NCBI RefSeq assembly: GCF_900109035.1 | Contig: NZ_FNYD01000002.1 | Span: forward strand, 62,001 to 126,000 | Direction: 5' to 3' | Length of the DNA stretch: 64,000 nucleotides | Origin: Cribrihabitans marinus | GTDB taxonomy: Bacteria; Pseudomonadota; Alphaproteobacteria; Rhodobacterales; Rhodobacteraceae | Shown: positions 62,199-64,000 of the stretch, one piece after another | Position numbering within the stretch: position 1 is the first letter of the stretch | How the letters are laid out: every line of letters starts with the position of its first letter | Made by a program: the position numbers and the translations under genes | Notes under the pieces: model-generated | Database searches by the model: none | What the model was told of the DNA's origin: nothing | What the model saw: the letters and a program-made list of their open reading frames with translations, nothing else

Positions 62199-63080
62199 GT
62201 GATCGAGTTGAGGGACCTGCAATTGCTGGATGCGCTGGCCCGGCATCGGCATTTCGCCAAGGCGGCCGAGGAATGCGGGATCTCGCAGCCGGCCTTTTCG
62301 ATGCGCATCCGCAAGCTCGAGGACCGGTTGGGCATCTCGATCGTGCGCCGGGCCAACCGGTTCCAGGGGCTGACCGAGGAGGGCGAGATGATCGTCCGCC
62401 GCGCCCGACGCATCCTGGATGACACAAGGGCGCTGGAGCAGGAGGTTCAGGCCGCGCGTGGCGAGATCACCGGCACGCTGGCGCTGGGCGTGATTCCGAC
62501 GGCCCTGTCCTTTGCCAGCCGGCTGGTGCGGCACCTGTTGGCGGCGCATCCGCGCATCGTCACGCGGATCGAGACGCTGACCTCGTCGGCGATCCAGGGG
62601 CGTCTGGATGACGGCACGATCGATGCCGGCGTGACCTATTCCGACAGCATCGGCGCGGATCTGCGGGTGGTGCAGCCGCTCTACGAGGAGCATTACGTGG
62701 CGTTGATCCCCGAGCGCATGGCGGACGGGCAGGCGGCGCTGACCTGGGCGCAGGCGGCGGCGCTGCCGCTTTGCCTGCTGGTCCCGCAGATGCAGAACCG
62801 CCGCATCATCGACCGGGTGTTCGCCGACCAGGGCCTGCACCCGCAGATCATCGCCGAGACCTCGGGCTTTACCGCCGCAATGGCGATGGCCTGCGAGGGG
62901 TTGGCCGCCACGGTCGTTCCGCGCGTGTTGGTGGAGTCGCTTGGTCCGTTGGCCGGAACCCGGGCGCTGGACCTGATCGAGCCCACGGTGGCCAGGCCGA
63001 TCTGCCTGGCCACGCTGGACCGCGATCCGGGCCTGCCGGCGGTGGCGGCCCTGCGCACGGTAGCGGCCTCATTGGAGTGA
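62199..63080 (+). CDS. LysR-family transcriptional regulator
   Basis: 293 residues from a GTG at 62199-62201 with AGGAG 7 nt upstream. The N-terminal helix-turn-helix is ELRDLQLLDALARHRHFAKAAEECGISQPAFSMRIRKLEDRLG. The effector domain follows from residue ~90 (TLALGVIPTALSFASRL, ALIPERMADGQ). It is divergent from the N-heterocycle operon and points toward the formate dehydrogenase gene 85 nt downstream. Formate dehydrogenase operons of this type often have a LysR gene in front, so either set could be its target. Confidence 0.92.
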   Translation: MIELRDLQLLDALARHRHFAKAAEECGISQPAFSMRIRKLEDRLGISIVRRANRFQGLTEEGEMIVRRARRILDDTRALEQEVQAARGEITGTLALGVIPTALSFASRLVRHLLAAHPRIVTRIETLTSSAIQGRLDDGTIDAGVTYSDSIGADLRVVQPLYEEHYVALIPERMADGQAALTWAQAAALPLCLLVPQMQNRRIIDRVFADQGLHPQIIAETSGFTAAMAMACEGLAATVVPRVLVESLGPLAGTRALDLIEPTVARPICLATLDRDPGLPAVAALRTVAASLE

Positions 63081-63165
63081 TAATCCGTCGCTATCGTGCG
63101 ATTGAGTATCGCGATTTGACGATATGGTATGCTGATGGAAAACGGTCCTGCACGCGGAGGACAAC

Positions 63166-64000
63166 ATGGCACCACTCGACAGCAAATCACCCGGCGGCAA
63201 GGGCGTCTGGAAATCCGGCCGGGGCAAGGGCCGGCACACGCCCAAGGGCCGGCAATTCACCGACGAGGCGCTGGCGGACATCCAGGCGCTGCTGGGCGAC
63301 CGTCCGCGCCGCCGCGACCTGCTGATCGAATTCCTGCACCTGGTTCAGGACACGCATGGCCATCTGAGCGCCGATCACATCGCCGCACTGGCCGCCGAGA
63401 TGAAGATCAGCCAGGCCGAGGTTTACGAGACGGCGACCTTCTATGCCCATTTCGACGTGGTGGCCGAGGGCGAGACCCCGCCGCCCGCGCTGACCATCCG
63501 GGTCTGCGACTCGCTCTCGTGCGAGCTGGCCGGCGCGCAGGCGCTCAAGACCGCGCTGGAGGACGGGCTGGACCCAGGCCAGGTGCGGGTGCTGCGCGCG
63601 CCCTGCATGGGCCGCTGCGACACCGCGCCCACGCTGGAGATCGGTCACAACCACATTGACCATGCCACGCCCGAAAAGGTTCAGGCGGCCATCGCCGCGC
63701 AGGCATTTCACCCGGCGATTCCCGACTATGAGAGGCTCGACGCCTACCGCGCCGGTGGCGGCTATGACAGGCTCTTGAACCTGCGTGAAAACGGCGACTG
63801 GGAGGCGGTGCAGGACACCGTGCTGGCCGCGGGTCTGCGCGGATTGGGCGGCGCCGGGTTCCCGTCGGGCAAGAAATGGGGCTTTGTCCGTGCCGAGGCC
63901 GGTCCGCGCTATCTGGCCGTGAACGGCGACGAGGGCGAGCCGGGCACGTTCAAGGACCGCTATTATCTCGAGCGTCAGCCGCATATCTTCCTTGAGGGGA
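63166..64000 (+). CDS. NAD-dependent formate dehydrogenase flavoprotein subunit, NuoE/NuoF fusion (partial)
   Basis: 278 codons of a gene cut by the right edge. Residues ~30-165 are a NuoE-like [2Fe-2S] domain (ADIQALLGDRPRRRDLLIEF, VCDSLSCELAG and APCMGRCDTAP give the four Cys). Residues ~185 on are NuoF-like: GLRGLGGAGFPSGKKWGF binds NADH and NGDEGEPGTFKDR binds FMN. Such fused subunits belong to soluble NAD-dependent molybdenum formate dehydrogenases. GGAGG precedes the ATG. The catalytic subunit should lie beyond 64000. Confidence 0.85.
   Translation, partial: MAPLDSKSPGGKGVWKSGRGKGRHTPKGRQFTDEALADIQALLGDRPRRRDLLIEFLHLVQDTHGHLSADHIAALAAEMKISQAEVYETATFYAHFDVVAEGETPPPALTIRVCDSLSCELAGAQALKTALEDGLDPGQVRVLRAPCMGRCDTAPTLEIGHNHIDHATPEKVQAAIAAQAFHPAIPDYERLDAYRAGGGYDRLLNLRENGDWEAVQDTVLAAGLRGLGGAGFPSGKKWGFVRAEAGPRYLAVNGDEGEPGTFKDRYYLERQPHIFLEG

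Overview
The window reads as a chromosomal segment of an alphaproteobacterium of the Rhodobacteraceae/Roseobacter type. This rests on the high G+C content and dense, often 4-nt-overlapping genes. It also rests on the order aroA-cmk-rpsA-ihfB-lapA-trpF-trpB, an Irr-type Fur protein next to fabA-fabB-fabI, and a SAM/SAH riboswitch in front of metK, a class known mainly from this family. No rRNA, tRNA, IS element, prophage or CRISPR array was recognised.

Layout. 0-1 kb: 5' end of an indolepyruvate ferredoxin oxidoreductase gene with a divergent Lrp/AsnC regulator. 1-4.6 kb: a DUF3307 membrane protein and a very unusual ABC-exporter-like protein whose nucleotide-binding domain has lost its catalytic residues and which ends in a cyclic-nucleotide-binding domain. 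4.6-8.2 kb: a sugar-acid-type catabolic group (FAH hydrolase, enolase-superfamily dehydratase, Zn alcohol dehydrogenase) plus an ArsR repressor carrying the Cys41/Cys107 pair of persulfide sensors. 8.3-12.8 kb: a tightly overlapping five-gene operon (haloacid dehalogenase, two alpha/beta hydrolases, Thr/Ser dehydratase-like PLP enzyme, EEP-family enzyme). 12.9-18.5 kb: FKBP isomerase, fabI-fabB-fabA, irr, a PhyH-type dioxygenase and an unidentified protein.

18.6-28 kb: miaB, an outer-membrane barrel protein, phoH, a low-G+C GNAT gene inserted ahead of ybeY, then corC-like, lnt, the SAM/SAH riboswitch, metK and trmB. 28-37 kb: an amidohydrolase, aroA, cmk, rpsA, ihfB, lapA-like, trpF, a fasciclin protein and trpB. 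37-39 kb: two exported PepSY-like proteins with Asp-rich tails, followed by a membrane-anchored LuxR-type regulator. 39-48.5 kb: mixed housekeeping genes (beta-lactamase-family hydrolase, pth, rplY, MFS transporter, lldD behind a clear palindromic operator, trpA, pagL-like, ychF).

48.6-62 kb is the most notable region. An apparent 11-gene minus-strand operon runs FAD subunit, Fe-S/molybdopterin hydroxylase, 6-hydroxynicotinate-reductase-like protein, UPF0280 (ApbE-like), two DUF1185 proteins, a complete branched-chain-amino-acid-type ABC importer and a MarR regulator. An enamidase-like amidohydrolase faces it. Together they look like an uptake and reductive-degradation pathway for an N-heteroaromatic acid: hydroxylate, reduce the ring, open it. 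A divergent LysR gene and the 5' part of a NuoE/NuoF-type formate dehydrogenase subunit close the window.

A family of palindromic intergenic repeats occurs three times (17.6, 27.1 and 49.8 kb). Positions and reading frames were read from the sequence. Family names come from motif recognition without any database search.
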